The notes: a model not told the origin generated them from the letters alone. A DNA stretch of 64,000 nucleotides from Epiperipatus broadwayi (GCA_028023455.1 JAQFVV010012402.1:16738935-16802934), one strand, 5' to 3'. Shown: positions 1 through 11,656, counted from the first letter of the stretch. Program-made: numbers and translations.

Positions 1-885
1 TAATAGAAACTTAAAAGAACAAAAAAATAAATGGAAATGATTTTAAATAAAAAAAAAATACATCAAATGACATTATTAATATTAATTTACGTTGGTCAGA
101 TAGGATTCTATTTGTATTATTTAAATATGGAAAGTTTTTAATTTAATGTTCATTAATTATAAAGTTCTTATGGTTTTAAACAGTTCATCTTTATCTGTTG
201 CTTGCCATTTGAACGTGAATTCCCACGCCATCCAAAAAAGATTGGTATTCTGTTGGCTGTTTTATTTATTCATCCGAAGATTTTTTACTCCAGCTGGTCC
301 TCAATGTAGAAAACGATAGTTCATTTCTCTTTCTTCCTAGCAGAACTGAAGGGATTGAAGAGTGCATCTTTTCAATCCCTTCTCCTTCAACTCCGCACTA
401 ACACATCTGTCCACTCGTAATAACTAACTAACTCTTTTATTTTCAAACCTTTCCTTTTATAATAATTTTGTGGATTAACTCAACATTACGTCATGATGGT
501 GAAAACCTTTTTGTTGAGGTCCGATTTCCCGATGGATTTCTTTTATTTGCTAAAAGTTTCTATTGTTTTCCTATCTGACCGATGCTTATACATTTAAATG
601 CCCAAAGGCTAGTTTACTAATTAAAATAATCATTTCTATTTTACAAAAGATTAATTAATTTGTTTTCAAACTTAAATATATATTTTTATCTCTAAATCTT
701 TTCTGAAAATTTAGTTTTAAACTACTCTTTTTTTAATAAAGTTTTATTTTAATAATTATTTATCTGTGAGATTTTATATATATGCGAGTTTAAGATGATT
801 TTTTAATTTTCAATTTTTATTGGCGAACTTTTTTTTTTATGTTTACTAATAAAAAATAATGTAACGTACGTATGTGCCTGTTACA
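1..885 (-). mobile_element. LTR-like repeat, copy A (cut by window start)
   Basis: Read on the minus strand, this begins TGTAAC next to a TA run and is homologous, in inverted orientation, to the sequence starting at 5773. Both copies keep a CRE-like TGACGTAA (here reverse-complemented at 486-493), a TATA-like box (452-461) and blocks around TCAATCCCTTC. A 5-prime TG next to a promoter-like region suggests the LTR of a retroelement, but no internal region or partner LTR is visible. The far end lies outside the window. Several mismatches and indels separate the two copies, so they are not recent duplicates. A long terminal-inverted-repeat DNA transposon remains possible. Confidence 0.5.
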
Positions 886-966
886 ATATATATATATCAT
901 TGTTTAGTATATAGAGGTAGCAAATTACTACAGTTTATTTGATAAGTATCAAACGATGACTATTTT

Positions 967-1870
967 ATGGTTTTCAATGGTAATAAAAGAAATGCAGATA
1001 ATTTTATGAGTTATATTAATGGTAGAGTTGAAAAAATAAAATTTACTATGGAAAAAAAATATATTAATGTTATTGAATATATGGATGTTAGGATTTTTAA
1101 AAACATTGATAGGAATAGTAGTGTTAGTATAGAAACGTGTTTAGAAGAAAAAAAACATTTTTTGGATTATCAAGTAAGTGGTTTTCAGATATTGATAATC
1201 ATAGTAAAATTAATATTGTTAATAATAAAATTATTAGGGCAATTAAGTTATGTTCAAATAATAATTTGTTTGGGAATGAGATTGATATTATTAGGAATGA
1301 ATGTTTTATGAATGATTATCCTAGGGGTGTAGTTGAACATTTGTTTTCTAATAAAAATATAAATAAAATAAGAAATAGAATGGGATTAATAGGAGTAGGA
1401 ATAGGGGGAAGATTATTTATGTTGGTTTTAATATATCTAAAGATTTATTTTTTAAAGTTAAGAAATTAGTTAAAATGATTAATAGGAAATATAATGTTTC
1501 AAATTGTCCAGTTTATAAAAAGAAAACAAGTTTAAATCTTTTAATTAATAATAATGGGGACCATAATAGGTTAGACATTATGAATTCAATTTATTTGATA
1601 AAATGTTTGAATTGTGTTAGAAAAAATGTAGAAATGACATATGTTGGGACTAGTAAGAATAAATTAAAAACTAGATTAAAACAGCATTTGGGTGATAAAA
1701 ATTTTGCTATTTACATTCAAATGAATAAATTTAAGCATGGGGATTTTGATATAAAGCCTTTGGAATGTATTAAGTCATATAATGAAAGGATGATAAAAGA
1801 AAGTGTATACATTAATGAAATAAAACCAAAATTAAATAGGATGTTAATACATAAACAGAAAAGAAAATAA
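967..1870 (+). pseudogene. Penelope-like element remnant: RT C-terminus plus GIY-YIG endonuclease
   Basis: Three open frames lie end to end and match the order of a Penelope-like retroelement. The first (967-1311) has the late RT segment with IKFTMEKK and a YMDVRIFK block, like the FLDV-type motif of this family. The sense then shifts frame to 1137-1469, with an RAIKLCSNN and NDYPRGVVEHL block. The last part (1475-1870) is a GIY-YIG domain: IYLIKCLNC, then TYVGTSKNKLKTRLKQHL, then a conserved glutamate region (KESVYINEIKPKLNRM). GIY-YIG is the endonuclease these elements use for integration. The catalytic core of the RT is absent, and the remnant starts about 80 bp beyond the TGTAAC terminus. 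Frameshifts and loss of the 5-prime part make it non-functional. Family assignment is fairly secure from the RT-to-GIY-YIG order. Confidence 0.78.
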
Positions 1871-4800
1871 TAGGTTTTTAATTAAATGTTTTAAAAGGAT
1901 ATATATATAGATAGATTTTTTTTTTTTTTTTATAAAAAATTGTTTCTGTTTGAGTTGTGTTTGTTGGTAATAAGAAAGGGGAGTGAGATAAGGTAAATTT
2001 TTGGTTATAAATATATTTTGTAATTTTTTATTTATTTATTTATTTTTGGAATATGTTATTTGTTATATATTGTAACATTATTAAAGTAGCTCAAAAGGTC
2101 CATTGTAACATATTAAAGAGAAATTCAATTGTATATTAAAATATCATTGGATTTGTCAAAAATCCAAATATTATTAAAGTCTCAAATATTCTAATATTCA
2201 TTGTAACTTAATAAAGATGATCAAACGATCCAAATGTATTAAATAATTAAGAAAAGATTCAAATATAAATCTTGTAACTAATAAACGAAAAGCATTGTAG
2301 CTTAAATTAAATTATGAGAAGAATACCTGAGTAGTGGCTACATTATTAAAGGAGTTCAATGATAAATAGCTTAAATTTTATTTGTAACTAAATTTAAAGA
2401 GAAACGAATTATTTAACCTGAGTAGTGGCTATTAAACAAAGAGATCCGACTGAGTTATCAATCATATTAAGGGTCATTGGATTAAATGAAACCTATTTCT
2501 ATAATTAGAAATCTCAAGATATCACAATATCAATAATTATAAACAAATTATTAAGAACGACTACTATAACTCAGGTATATGGAAATCAAGTGAGTGAGTA
2601 CACTAGTAACTCAATAAAATATCTTCTCAGGTATATCCAACTGTAGATTTTACTCACTTTCATTTCTTGGTTTGATGTTAAGTGCATGTCTAAGTGAACA
2701 ACAAGTGAATAGGGTCTATCAGGGCACCACTAGATTATTTGAATCTAGACACAGTTATATCTAATAACCTTTCACATGTACCGGGTTTGAATCCCTTTTG
2801 GTACCTTATTTCTTACAAAATGTATGATTTTGATTTTAGACCCATAGCACTGTATGCACTAATATTTAAGTAAACACCTAGGTAACATAAAACATCTTTA
2901 AACTGAAGTGGAATTCCTTAGACATAAATCATTTCTTAGACCTTAGCATAACAAATGTGTTTCAATATTTTTTTATAAGTTTTACTAGCTCAGATTACTA
3001 TTAATTTAGGATGGCAATTCACTCATCCTTGCATGAAATAGATGAGGGGATGGTGGTTATAATAATACTAAGAAATCACTAAATACTATGAAATCAATAT
3101 TTATTTATGGCCTTTAAACATTTAAACAGCTCATTAATTAAAACGTTGATGATGATGATGATAATGATAACGATAATGACAATGGTTTCAACCACAGCTT
3201 TAGGACTAAGCCTAAACATAAAACCTAATTTTTATAAAGAAATTCATAATTATTGTTAATCTTAGCATATTTAATCATATCTTAAACAACTAATATTCAA
3301 CCATTGATGATGAATGATCACACTTGATAAAGACTACTCTTAATGAAATATATACGCCTCGTTTAATAACATAAACTAATATTTATTACTGCATTTCTAA
3401 CATATACATAAAAATTTCTATATTTACATGAAAATTTATATTAACAATAACATCAATAATCATAATCGACTGTTTTAAAATCATAACATTAAATTTTAAA
3501 TTCTTCCCCCTTTCCCGTAAATGTATTTCAAAAGTATATTGTATTAAATTGGGTAACCAATTTGTTAAAATGTTCCATCCACAAGAAAAGTATTTCATAT
3601 AAAAAAAAATATTCACTCATTGGCACACATACCTTATAAATCTAACATGTAAGTAGAATGACAAAAATAAATGTTAGTAAAATTGGAAAGAGCAAGTTTT
3701 AGAAACAAGTTTTAAATTATTTTCTCCCCCTCCCTTCTAAGCTGAAACCTATACTTTCTTAAAACAAAATAATTTAATATTTTAATACTACTTATTACTT
3801 CACATTCGCACACAATTATACACATGTAAAAATATTATTATGTAGGTGTGTGTTTTATCCCATAATAACAAAATATTATTTAAAACCAAAATAATAATAC
3901 AAAAAATTATTTTACACATTAATATTTCATAACTGTAAATTAATAAACAAATAATTTTGATACATTCAAGATCATTTATGAAGCTCAAGGTTATTATTGG
4001 TAAGAAATTATTGGTTTTAATCGATCTGAATTGTCTTTAAAAGTTCTTTAAATAAACTATACCACTTTATAGCTAAAATTTTATTAAGACTCTGATATCA
4101 TAAAGAAAATATATCAAAAAAAATTTTATACTACCAGTTCTTTGTAGCGACTTCTAATGAGTCAAATTTCTCTTGTTTAATGTCTATCTTTGGCAGCAAC
4201 AATTTCCGTGTTTCTTTGGAACAATCTCTTTCTTAAAGTGTATAATTATTTGATGATGATGATCCTATTGAGGTTATTTGCTTTAGTGGACAATTTGGAA
4301 ATCTTTATATTAATTTTTCTTCTCTTCCTGTCAAGCATGATTCTTTTAGTGGATGAAATACAGCAGTTGTTTTCACATTTATAAATTTCCTGGGTTTTAA
4401 ACTCAGTTGCTGGAACAATTAATTGGACTTGATGATTAATATTTATCAGTAGATTAATTCATCTTTCTGATCTCCTTCGAATGCAGGTGAATGTTTTCTT
4501 CTTTCTATTTAAAAACATCTTATTTCTCTGGTCAGTTGAAAGGTGTAGAATATTATTTTTCAGACAAGACATCTTTTCTTTCCTATATGATCTGCAGCTC
4601 CACGATGGTCAGGTCTTGATGGGACACATATATAATTTTTCTACCCCGTCATTTCTTATATTTTCAACATTCAAAACTTCATAAAAAATGATTTTCAAAA
4701 GAAAAAGGTTATCTAGCAGAATTAAAAATGTTTGTCTGCTTTAGTTTCAATAATTTTTTAAAAAGTCTCTATCACAAATATATTATAATAACAATAATCT

Positions 4801-5772
4801 AATAGCTCAACTGATTTTCCAGACTGCTTTTATATCCGATTTTTGAGTCAACTCACCCAATTAGAGTGATAGTGTGAATTGCTATTTTTGACCAACCCAA
4901 AAAATCACACACCTGGTTTTCAGACACTTTTGTCTTAAAAAAAATAGACTTAATCCTTTTTCCTTTTTCACGTATATCTGTAATATCTAAAATTGGAGTT
5001 TCTTTCCTTTAATCTTAAGATGAGACAATTTCAAAATTAGAGTTCCCACCAAGCTTAAGCTCCCAAAATGACAAACAATCATTTATAAAAACAAAATTGC
5101 TACAAAAATAGATATCTGATTCAACAGATTTTCTTTCTTAACACAAAATTGTAAAAAAAAATAATTTGACAGATTTAACCCTTCTTTTTCTTTCAATATT
5201 TAATAAATGTAAATTTCTGTATGTAATGTACACACATACTTTATCATTTCAAATCATTCATAAACTGTCATTACAATAATCTAATTGCTAGCTTAGTAAT
5301 TATAACCCTAATATTTAAAATTAAATCCTTAGCTTTTAAATCCCAATTACAATTATAGAAAAGCAAAATAGAGGTATAGAATAAGACATTAGAATTGATC
5401 AAGCATAGGTTAGTTTTAAAGAAAGTTAAATATCTGAAATATAAAACAATTCAATAGCTTACACATACACTGCCTATACGTATGCATTATAACTTTGCTT
5501 TTTAACAGAAAAATTAAAAATTGAATAGTTTAAATGTGTGTATTACCTTTCTATCAACACACAAACAAATAAAGAATATAATTGTTGACCCACTCTCTTT
5601 CTGTCTAAAGCTTTTAGAACTGGATCTTGTAGGGTTTAAACTTGGATGCCCTACAGCTTCCTTTATTGTCATATAAAAATGTGATGATGATTTTGGGTTT
5701 TACATTTTCTTACATGCACATTACTATAAATTTAGCTAATGACTAAATTGTAATGGCACAATATATATATAT
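1871..5772. other. AT-rich non-coding stretch
   Basis: No gene recognised. From 2070 to 2420 there are irregular recurrences of TTGTAAC followed by ATTAAAG-like words, and a 16-bp phrase (ACCTGAGTAGTGGCTA) occurs twice, near 2326 and 2417, so this part is a degenerate repeat. A short GAT-rich microsatellite lies at 3149-3184. Around 2781-2795 there is a tRNA B-box look-alike (GGGTTTGAATCCC) without a convincing A box. Between 4130 and 4690 several frames stay open for 60-70 codons on both strands with no recognisable motif. Confidence 0.5.
3149..3184. repeat. GAT-type microsatellite
   Basis: An imperfect run of GAT and AAT trinucleotides interrupted by single substitutions. No function inferred. 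Confidence 0.7.
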
Positions 5773-6700
5773 TGTAACGAACGTTTTTTTATTTATTAAA
5801 CATGAAAGTAAATTAAAAAGTTCGCATTTAAAAATTTTCTTTAAGAATTAAAAATTGAAATTAAATATCATCTTAAACTCGTATATGTTAAATCGCACAG
5901 ATAATGAAAAATTATTAAAATAAAACTTTATTAAAGAAAAAGTATTTTAAAACTAAATTTTAAAAAGATTTGGAGATAAAATTATATCTTTAAATTTATC
6001 TTTAAATATATTTTTGATTTGGAAAACAGGTTAATTAATCAGAAATGGAAATGATTGTTAATTAGTTAAATGTAAACCAGCCTTGGGCATTTAAATGTAA
6101 AAACATCAGTCAGATAGGAAAACAATAGAAACTGTTAGCAAATAAGAAGAAATCCCTATGGAATCGGACCGCAGCGAAAGGACCATCGCATCGGTGACGT
6201 AATGTAAATTCAATCCTTCACATTAATATAAAAAGGACAAGTTTGGAAATTATTAATTAGTGAGTTATTATGATTATTACGATGTGACAGATAGATGTTA
6301 GTGCGGAGGTGCGGGAGAAGAGATTGAAGGACGCACGTTCAATCCCTTCAGTTGTTATAAAATGGAAAAATGAAACATCGCTTTTCTTATATTCAGAGGA
6401 CCACAGGATCATCGGGAAATTTAACGCTGGATTTCAAACGGCAAGCAATTGTAAAAGATGAACATTTCTAAAACCGTAAGAACTTTCTAAGATATAACGA
6501 ACAATATTAATTTGAAAACACTAAGAACTTTAAATTTTAAACTTTCCTAGTATTTAATTGTTACAAATAGAATCCTATCTGACCAAACTAAATTCTTTAT
6601 TAATAGTGTTATTTGATGTATTTTTTTTCTTATTTATGTAAAATCATTTCCATTTATTTATTTTTTATTCTTTAAGTTTTTATCATGATTTTTTTTTGTT
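5773..6700 (+). mobile_element. LTR-like repeat, copy B
   Basis: Begins TGTAACG directly after a TATATATAT run and matches the inverted copy at 1-885 along nearly its whole length. Shared blocks include the region around 6195 (TGACGTAA), the TATA-like box near 6227 and the TCAATCCCTTC block near 6343. The downstream limit is set only by where copy A leaves the window, so the element probably continues past 6700. TG start, promoter-like motifs and two copies argue for an LTR. No second LTR in direct orientation or coding region was found. Confidence 0.5.
6195..6236 (+). promoter_or_regulatory. CRE-like and TATA-like motifs of the LTR-like repeat
   Basis: TGACGTAA at 6195-6202 is followed about 25 bp later by TATAAAAAGG at 6227-6236. 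Both motifs are kept in the inverted copy (486-493 and 452-461), which supports a promoter role rather than chance. Confidence 0.45.
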
Positions 6701-7719
6701 TTTCGTTAAATTAATTATATAAATGTTAAACTTAAGTCGGGCGTGAATGGCTGTATAGATTTGTAAAGTTATATTAGGGGAGGGTAATCTTAGGTTATTT
6801 GTTTCGTGGTTAAATTGGGTCAATGGATTGGATATATTGGTGTGATTAGTAGATGTAATATTGATTCGCTACGGGCAGAATCGCTTCATACGCCGCACAC
6901 TTCCGTTTGCCTATGGAAGGAATTATAAGTCGGATACCGCAGTTCCTTTCTATGGAGTTTTTTGTTTTATTGCTCTTCTTTGCAGATAGATGTAATATTC
7001 CTATCTCATGAGAAGCAATTTCTTCTCTTAACTTTTTGTGCTGCCGTATTTTATTACATTGAATACATCGATATATCAGATGAATTGATGCCAGTTTGAC
7101 TACGAATTTTAACCTAAGGTTAAATAGGGATAGAATGTTTATTTTCAAAAGCAAATCTATGTGGTCTATTCATACTTGACCCTAAATAAAAATGCATTAA
7201 ATTTAAGTTGTTTATAGACGCTTGCATGGATTGGTTATCGGTTAAGTATGTTTTGGGTTTTCATATTTGATCAAAATATATAGACATTCGATAAATAATG
7301 ATACCTTACGGTGAGTATCTAAAATGTATTTATTCGGATGTCTTTTAAGTTATTGGTGACAATGCAAGTATCTTATGGTGAATACTATTGGGTTACGTAT
7401 AAATTTCCCTCCGCAATTGTCAGTAATCAATAATTTTGTATTTTGATCGTTTATGTTTACTTTGAAATGTTTTTGACCGTGAAATCTATGTAACCGATCT
7501 ATATTCAACATTATAAACAAGCTTTCATAAATTTATCTGTGCGAACTTAATTAAAATGTAAAATTAGAATATAATAGTAATTAAATGTAAATTAAAGTCA
7601 AAAATCAAAGTTAAAAATAATGTTAAATGTTAAAATGTAAAACTAATACTAAAATAATTTTAAATCTTATATATATGTGCATAAATAAATGTTTGTATGC
7701 TAATTACTGGCAGTGGCTT
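6701..7719. other. Unassigned sequence with one short open frame
   Basis: A 102-codon minus-strand frame spans 6846-7154 in a slightly GC-richer patch. It has two cysteines in a CIQC pair but no recognisable family, and the reading is weak. The rest is AT-rich without repeats I could match elsewhere in the window. It may be the remainder of the retroelement starting at 5773. Confidence 0.3.
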
Positions 7720-7963
7720 ATTTTATTTATTTTTTAATGTTGAAATCTAATTAGATAAGATATTATATTATTTAATCTCTGCTATTCCACTGAGCTAGTG
7801 ACATGGGCTAACGACCGGAATCAAAATTTAAAAAAAAAAAAAATTTTTTTTTTTTTTTTTTGACTTACGTATCTGCCTACTTTATAAATTTTTCTAGGTT
7901 CAAATGCCTAGATGGCGCCCTGTAGTGCAGTTTACGTTAAGTCACATTCTCCGGATCGTTACA
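7720..7963 (-). mobile_element. Repeat family C, copy 1 (TGTAACGATCCGG start)
   Basis: Read from 7963 on the minus strand, this starts TGTAACG beside a TA run. It then shares the order GGGCGCCATCTAGGCATT, GAAAAATTTATA, AGGCAGATACG and TAGCCCATG...CTAGCTCA..GGA with copies at 39093 and 51911. A homopolymer A/T run interrupts it near 7830-7862. The shared terminal TGTAAC-like word suggests an LTR 5-prime end. The CTAGCTCAGTGG segment resembles a tRNA A box, but no B box follows in the right place. Confidence 0.5.
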
Positions 7964-7993
7964 ATATATATATATATTATTTTATTTTAGTGT

Positions 7994-8032
7994 GCCTTGA
8001 AAAAGACTATATAAAATAGTCGAAATGTTGGG
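7994..8032 (+). other. Hairpin motif of Penelope/retroelement type
   Basis: CCTTGAAAAAGACTAT and ATAGTCGAAATGTTGG form a stem (GACTAT/ATAGTC) flanked by TGAA..GAAA-like words. This layout is common in the terminal regions of Penelope-like and related retroelements, where it resembles a decayed hammerhead core (CUGANGA, stem, GAAA). Here CUGANGA reads TTGAAAA, so catalytic activity is very unlikely. Confidence 0.4.
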
Positions 8033-8099
8033 TTTTTTTTTTTCATGATTATAGTCATATAAAAACCAAGTTTTAAAAAGGAGTTAGTTTATTTTATTT

Positions 8100-9290
8100 C
8101 TATTTTGGATATTTATGAATTATTTTGAAAAGAAGAACTCTGTGCTTGATATATTAAATTATTTGATTTCAACCAACCAAAAAAAACAAGCTGGATATAG
8201 AAGTGGTTTTAGTACAGTAGGCCATATCCAAGTATTAAGAGAAGTCATAGAAAGGGCCAGTGAATATAAGTTGCCATTATGCTTTGGATTTGTAGATAAT
8301 GAAAACCCACTTGATTCAATAATCATTTCTTCAATGATTATAGCACTGGTTCATTAAGATATATACCAAGGATGATGTCATTTTCTAAAGAATATTTATC
8401 AAAGCACAACAGGCATGCGTAAATTACATAATTATACTAAAAATATTAACACTGAACAGGATGTCTAATTAATTCCATATCTCCAAAACATTTTACAGCA
8501 GTTATAAAAAAAATATTTCATGAATTAAAATGGGAAGAAAAGATTAAAAATTAATGAAGATTATTTAAGTCATCTAGATAATGTAATTGTTTCTGCAAAT
8601 AATGTTTCAGTTTCAGAATGTGTTGAAAGAGTTATAAGATCAAAGTAAAAAAGTAGTAATAGTAAAGATAAATACTAAAAAGATTAAAGTAATGTTCAAT
8701 GGATCAAAACATAAAACTATTGATAATAATGAATTAGAAGAAATTAACAACTACAAATACCTTGGTCAAATTGAAAACATAATGGATAAAATTAATCATA
8801 GAATTAAATTGGGATAAAATGCTTTTGGGAGAAGTAACTTAATATTAAAAGAAAATTTGACTGTGTGTTTAAAAATGGTTTTTATTTGTGAATTTGAGAA
8901 TTGGACATGTAAAAGAAGGGTAATACAGTGACTTCAGACGACCCCAGTGAAGTATGGAAAGATGTATCTTAGGAATAATAAGTACAGATCAAAAATGAGA
9001 AATACATGGATAAGAGAACAAATAGGTATTAATGACAACATTGAAAAAATTAAGATTAAAGTGAAACTGGATTGGACACATTATTAGAAGAGATAATAAT
9101 AAATGGACAGTTCAAATTTTGAACTGGATAACAAGAGATTGTAAAAGAAATAGAAAGGGATTGCATGTGAGATTAGTGAATGAAATAAGGAAGTTTATTA
9201 GTGTGATGTGAAGTGGATTAAACTTGAAACCATTCTGCAGCCAACAATTACTTATAAATTTTGATACTTGGAAACTTAAGATTAAAAGAG
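8100..9290 (+). pseudogene. RTE-type LINE reverse transcriptase remnant
   Basis: The frame at 8115-8357 contains KKQAGYRSGFSTVGHIQVL followed by PLCFGFVDNENPLDSI, the standard RT region where functional copies read AFIDYEKAFDSV. Further pieces follow in other frames. Near 8690-8790 a KVMFNGSKHK to NYKYLGQIE block matches the part after the catalytic aspartates. Near 8990-9030 KMRNTWIREQIGIND and near 9095-9135 an ILNWITRDCKRNR block match the C-terminal region of RTE elements. Many frameshifts and stops, and the DD catalytic box is replaced by an unrecognisable LDNVIV-like run, so it is long dead. 5-prime truncated, as usual for LINEs. Confidence 0.75.
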
Positions 9291-9603
9291 AAATCTGAAG
9301 ATTGCAGAATATTTATAAACTAGGGACAAATATATATTAGGATAATCCATGAAAATGAAAGCAAATTACTCAGAATATATGGATTGCTGATATTATTGAA
9401 AAAAATAAAAGAGTGAAATAGAATTGAAAGAGATGGTAGTAGATTGAAGTCCTACATTAGATTTGAAAACATTTTAAAAGATGTATGAATTGAATGATTA
9501 AGAAAAAGTTATTGGAAAAAAATTTTTCACTCTGCAAAGAATTTAAAGACAAAAATGATATATGTAATTTCTATACATGAAAACAAAATTCTTCATTTAA
9601 TTT

Positions 9604-9609
9604 TTTATT
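9604..9609 (-). terminator. Poly(A) signal of the LRR gene
   Basis: AATAAA on the minus strand about 115 bases downstream of the LRR gene stop codon, the only such hexamer close after it. Plausible cleavage signal. Confidence 0.45.
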
Positions 9610-9721
9610 GCAGAATAACACTTATGGCAGATACAGATAATGCTGACCCAAACGTCATAAAAAAGTAATATAAGCTAATACATTACCAAAAAACAAACAT
9701 TATTCAAATGTCATTAAATCA

Positions 9722-11656
9722 TTATCGTTTGAGCTGGTGCCATTCTGAAATTAGTTTACTTGCTGACATAAATTTTTGATTTAATAATAAATAATATTTT
9801 TTTCTATCACACAATTTTTTTACTAATAAAATGGTTACAACAATAAAAATACAAACTAAAAATATGATAGCTGTATTTAGGTTAATCACTGAATTGAAAC
9901 AATTGTTTGATTCATCCAAATATGTAAGAATACTTTTATCACTCCAGTTTATTGGGAAATGACATTTGTATGATGAAATATCAACTATCTTTAAGTTTTT
10001 ATTATTAATTAATTTAAGAAAAGTCCTTAATTCACACATACAATTAAAGTAATTGTCTTTTAAGTTAAGTGATTTTAAATTATCTTTAAAAATCATTATT
10101 GAATTAAAATTTTCAAGATAGTTGCCCGATAAATCTAATTCTTCTAATAATTTGTGACTTTTAAAAATATCAGAGGGAAGTTCTGTGATTGAATTACCTT
10201 TCAGAATTAATACCTTAAGATTAATTAAGGTGATTAACAATTTTGATTGAATATGGGAAAGTTCATTAAAGCTAATATCCAGTAAAGTCAGTTTTTTTAA
10301 ATTTTGAAACATTTGTCCATTTAAATTACTCAGGTTATTTCTACTTAAATACAATTTCTCTAGATTTATTAAATCATCAAAAACATTCATTGGTAGAGTA
10401 TTAAAACTATTATTGCTTACATTTAATATTTTAAGTTTACTAGAAAAGATTATACCTTCTGGCAGGCTTTTTATGTAACTGGAACTGATATCAAGATTTT
10501 CTAAGTTTGACAATGAACTAAAAGTTTTACCATCAAGAATAGTAAAATAATTAAATGATAGGTCCAATTTTTTCAAATGTGGTAAATAATTTAGATTACT
10601 AAATGACACACTATCAATTAAATTATGTGACATTTGTAAATTTGTTAAACTGAATGGCAAATTATCTGGAATTTTTTTTAACTTATTGTGAGATAAGATT
10701 AACATTTTTAGTTTTAATTGGGCCATATAATTTGTTATGTAGTGATCTTCAATAGTATTATGACTCAAGTCTAGTAGTACCAATTTATGGAATTTTATAA
10801 ATGAATTTGTTTTAATAAATCGTAGATTATTACAGCAAAGAAATAAATTATGTAAAGAACTGTTAAAGTTCTGAAATATTTCCAAATGTTCACCCATTAA
10901 TCCAACACCATTTAGATTAAGAGAATTAATAGTGGTGGAATGACTTAAGTCATTTAAGATGTTATAAATTGAAGTACTTGTTAATGGATTATAACATAAT
11001 TTTAATGATTTTAATTTCAAAAATTTTTTAATGGTTCCTTCTGTTATATCTGCAATATTACATTTTGATAAATGCAAAGTTTCTACAGTTGTTGAAACTG
11101 TATCTAATCCATCCAAAGTTGTCAAAGGATTATAACTTAATTTTAATGTAGCTAAAGACAAATATCTATTGGCTTCAGTCGGAAAAATACTGGTAGTTAT
11201 TCTATTTCCAGAAAGATTTAACTCAATTAATTTTTTTAAATAAGTGATAGTTTTTGGTATTGCTGTTAATTTATTGTTTGAAAGGATTAAAACTTCCAAA
11301 TTTTCCAAGTCATAAAAAAGATCTTTATCCAGAGAAGAAAAATTATTAGAATCTAAATTTAGTTTTTGAAGATTTTTCAAACCCATTAAAGACTCCTTTT
11401 GTAAATCTTCTAATTTATTGTTTGTTATTTCTAAATCTAATAGCACAGGAAATCTTTTAAATACATGATTAGGAAGTCGTGTAAATGAATTTTTGTCCAA
11501 ATAAAGTTTTTCAACTAAAGGATGAATGTTTTTGGGAACAGAATCTAAATTACGATTCTGGCAAGCTATAGTTTGTAAATTGTTTAAGCACTCACATATT
11601 TCTGGACAGGATTCAAGCTCAAATGTAAAACAATTTAAAATAAAAGAAAAAAGCAT
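9722..11656 (-). CDS. Transmembrane leucine-rich-repeat protein (receptor or adhesion type)
   Basis: A 644-residue intact frame. Residues 1-15 are hydrophobic (signal peptide). C17, C21, C23 and C32 form an N-terminal LRR cap. About 20 LRRs of 23-25 residues (LxxLxLxxNxL) run from about 48 to 535, followed by a C-terminal cap with C539, C541, C565 and C586. Residues 595-612 are a membrane span, leaving a 32-residue basic cytoplasmic tail. No TIR, immunoglobulin or kinase domain is present, so it is not a Toll receptor. The organisation recalls chaoptin or other cell-surface LRR proteins; no orthologue is assigned. Upstream of the first ATG the same frame stays open back to a splice acceptor at 11708, and the added residues extend the hydrophobic core, so the true start may lie in an upstream exon. 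The role (adhesion or ligand recognition at the cell surface) is inferred from architecture only. Confidence 0.88.
   Translation of the reverse strand: MLFSFILNCFTFELESCPEICECLNNLQTIACQNRNLDSVPKNIHPLVEKLYLDKNSFTRLPNHVFKRFPVLLDLEITNNKLEDLQKESLMGLKNLQKLNLDSNNFSSLDKDLFYDLENLEVLILSNNKLTAIPKTITYLKKLIELNLSGNRITTSIFPTEANRYLSLATLKLSYNPLTTLDGLDTVSTTVETLHLSKCNIADITEGTIKKFLKLKSLKLCYNPLTSTSIYNILNDLSHSTTINSLNLNGVGLMGEHLEIFQNFNSSLHNLFLCCNNLRFIKTNSFIKFHKLVLLDLSHNTIEDHYITNYMAQLKLKMLILSHNKLKKIPDNLPFSLTNLQMSHNLIDSVSFSNLNYLPHLKKLDLSFNYFTILDGKTFSSLSNLENLDISSSYIKSLPEGIIFSSKLKILNVSNNSFNTLPMNVFDDLINLEKLYLSRNNLSNLNGQMFQNLKKLTLLDISFNELSHIQSKLLITLINLKVLILKGNSITELPSDIFKSHKLLEELDLSGNYLENFNSIMIFKDNLKSLNLKDNYFNCMCELRTFLKLINNKNLKIVDISSYKCHFPINWSDKSILTYLDESNNCFNSVINLNTAIIFLVCIFIVVTILLVKKLCDRKKYYLLLNQKFMSASKLISEWHQLKR

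Noticed and set aside
2781-2795. tRNA-like B box GGGTTTGAATCCC
   Set aside because: No A box at a suitable distance and no cloverleaf pairing found; likely chance or a very decayed SINE.
7912-7927. TGGCGCCCTGTAGTGC, resembling a lysine-tRNA primer-binding site
   Set aside because: It lies inside family C near its 5-prime end as read on the opposite strand, so it is not next to an LTR 3-prime end, and the match to a tRNA is short.
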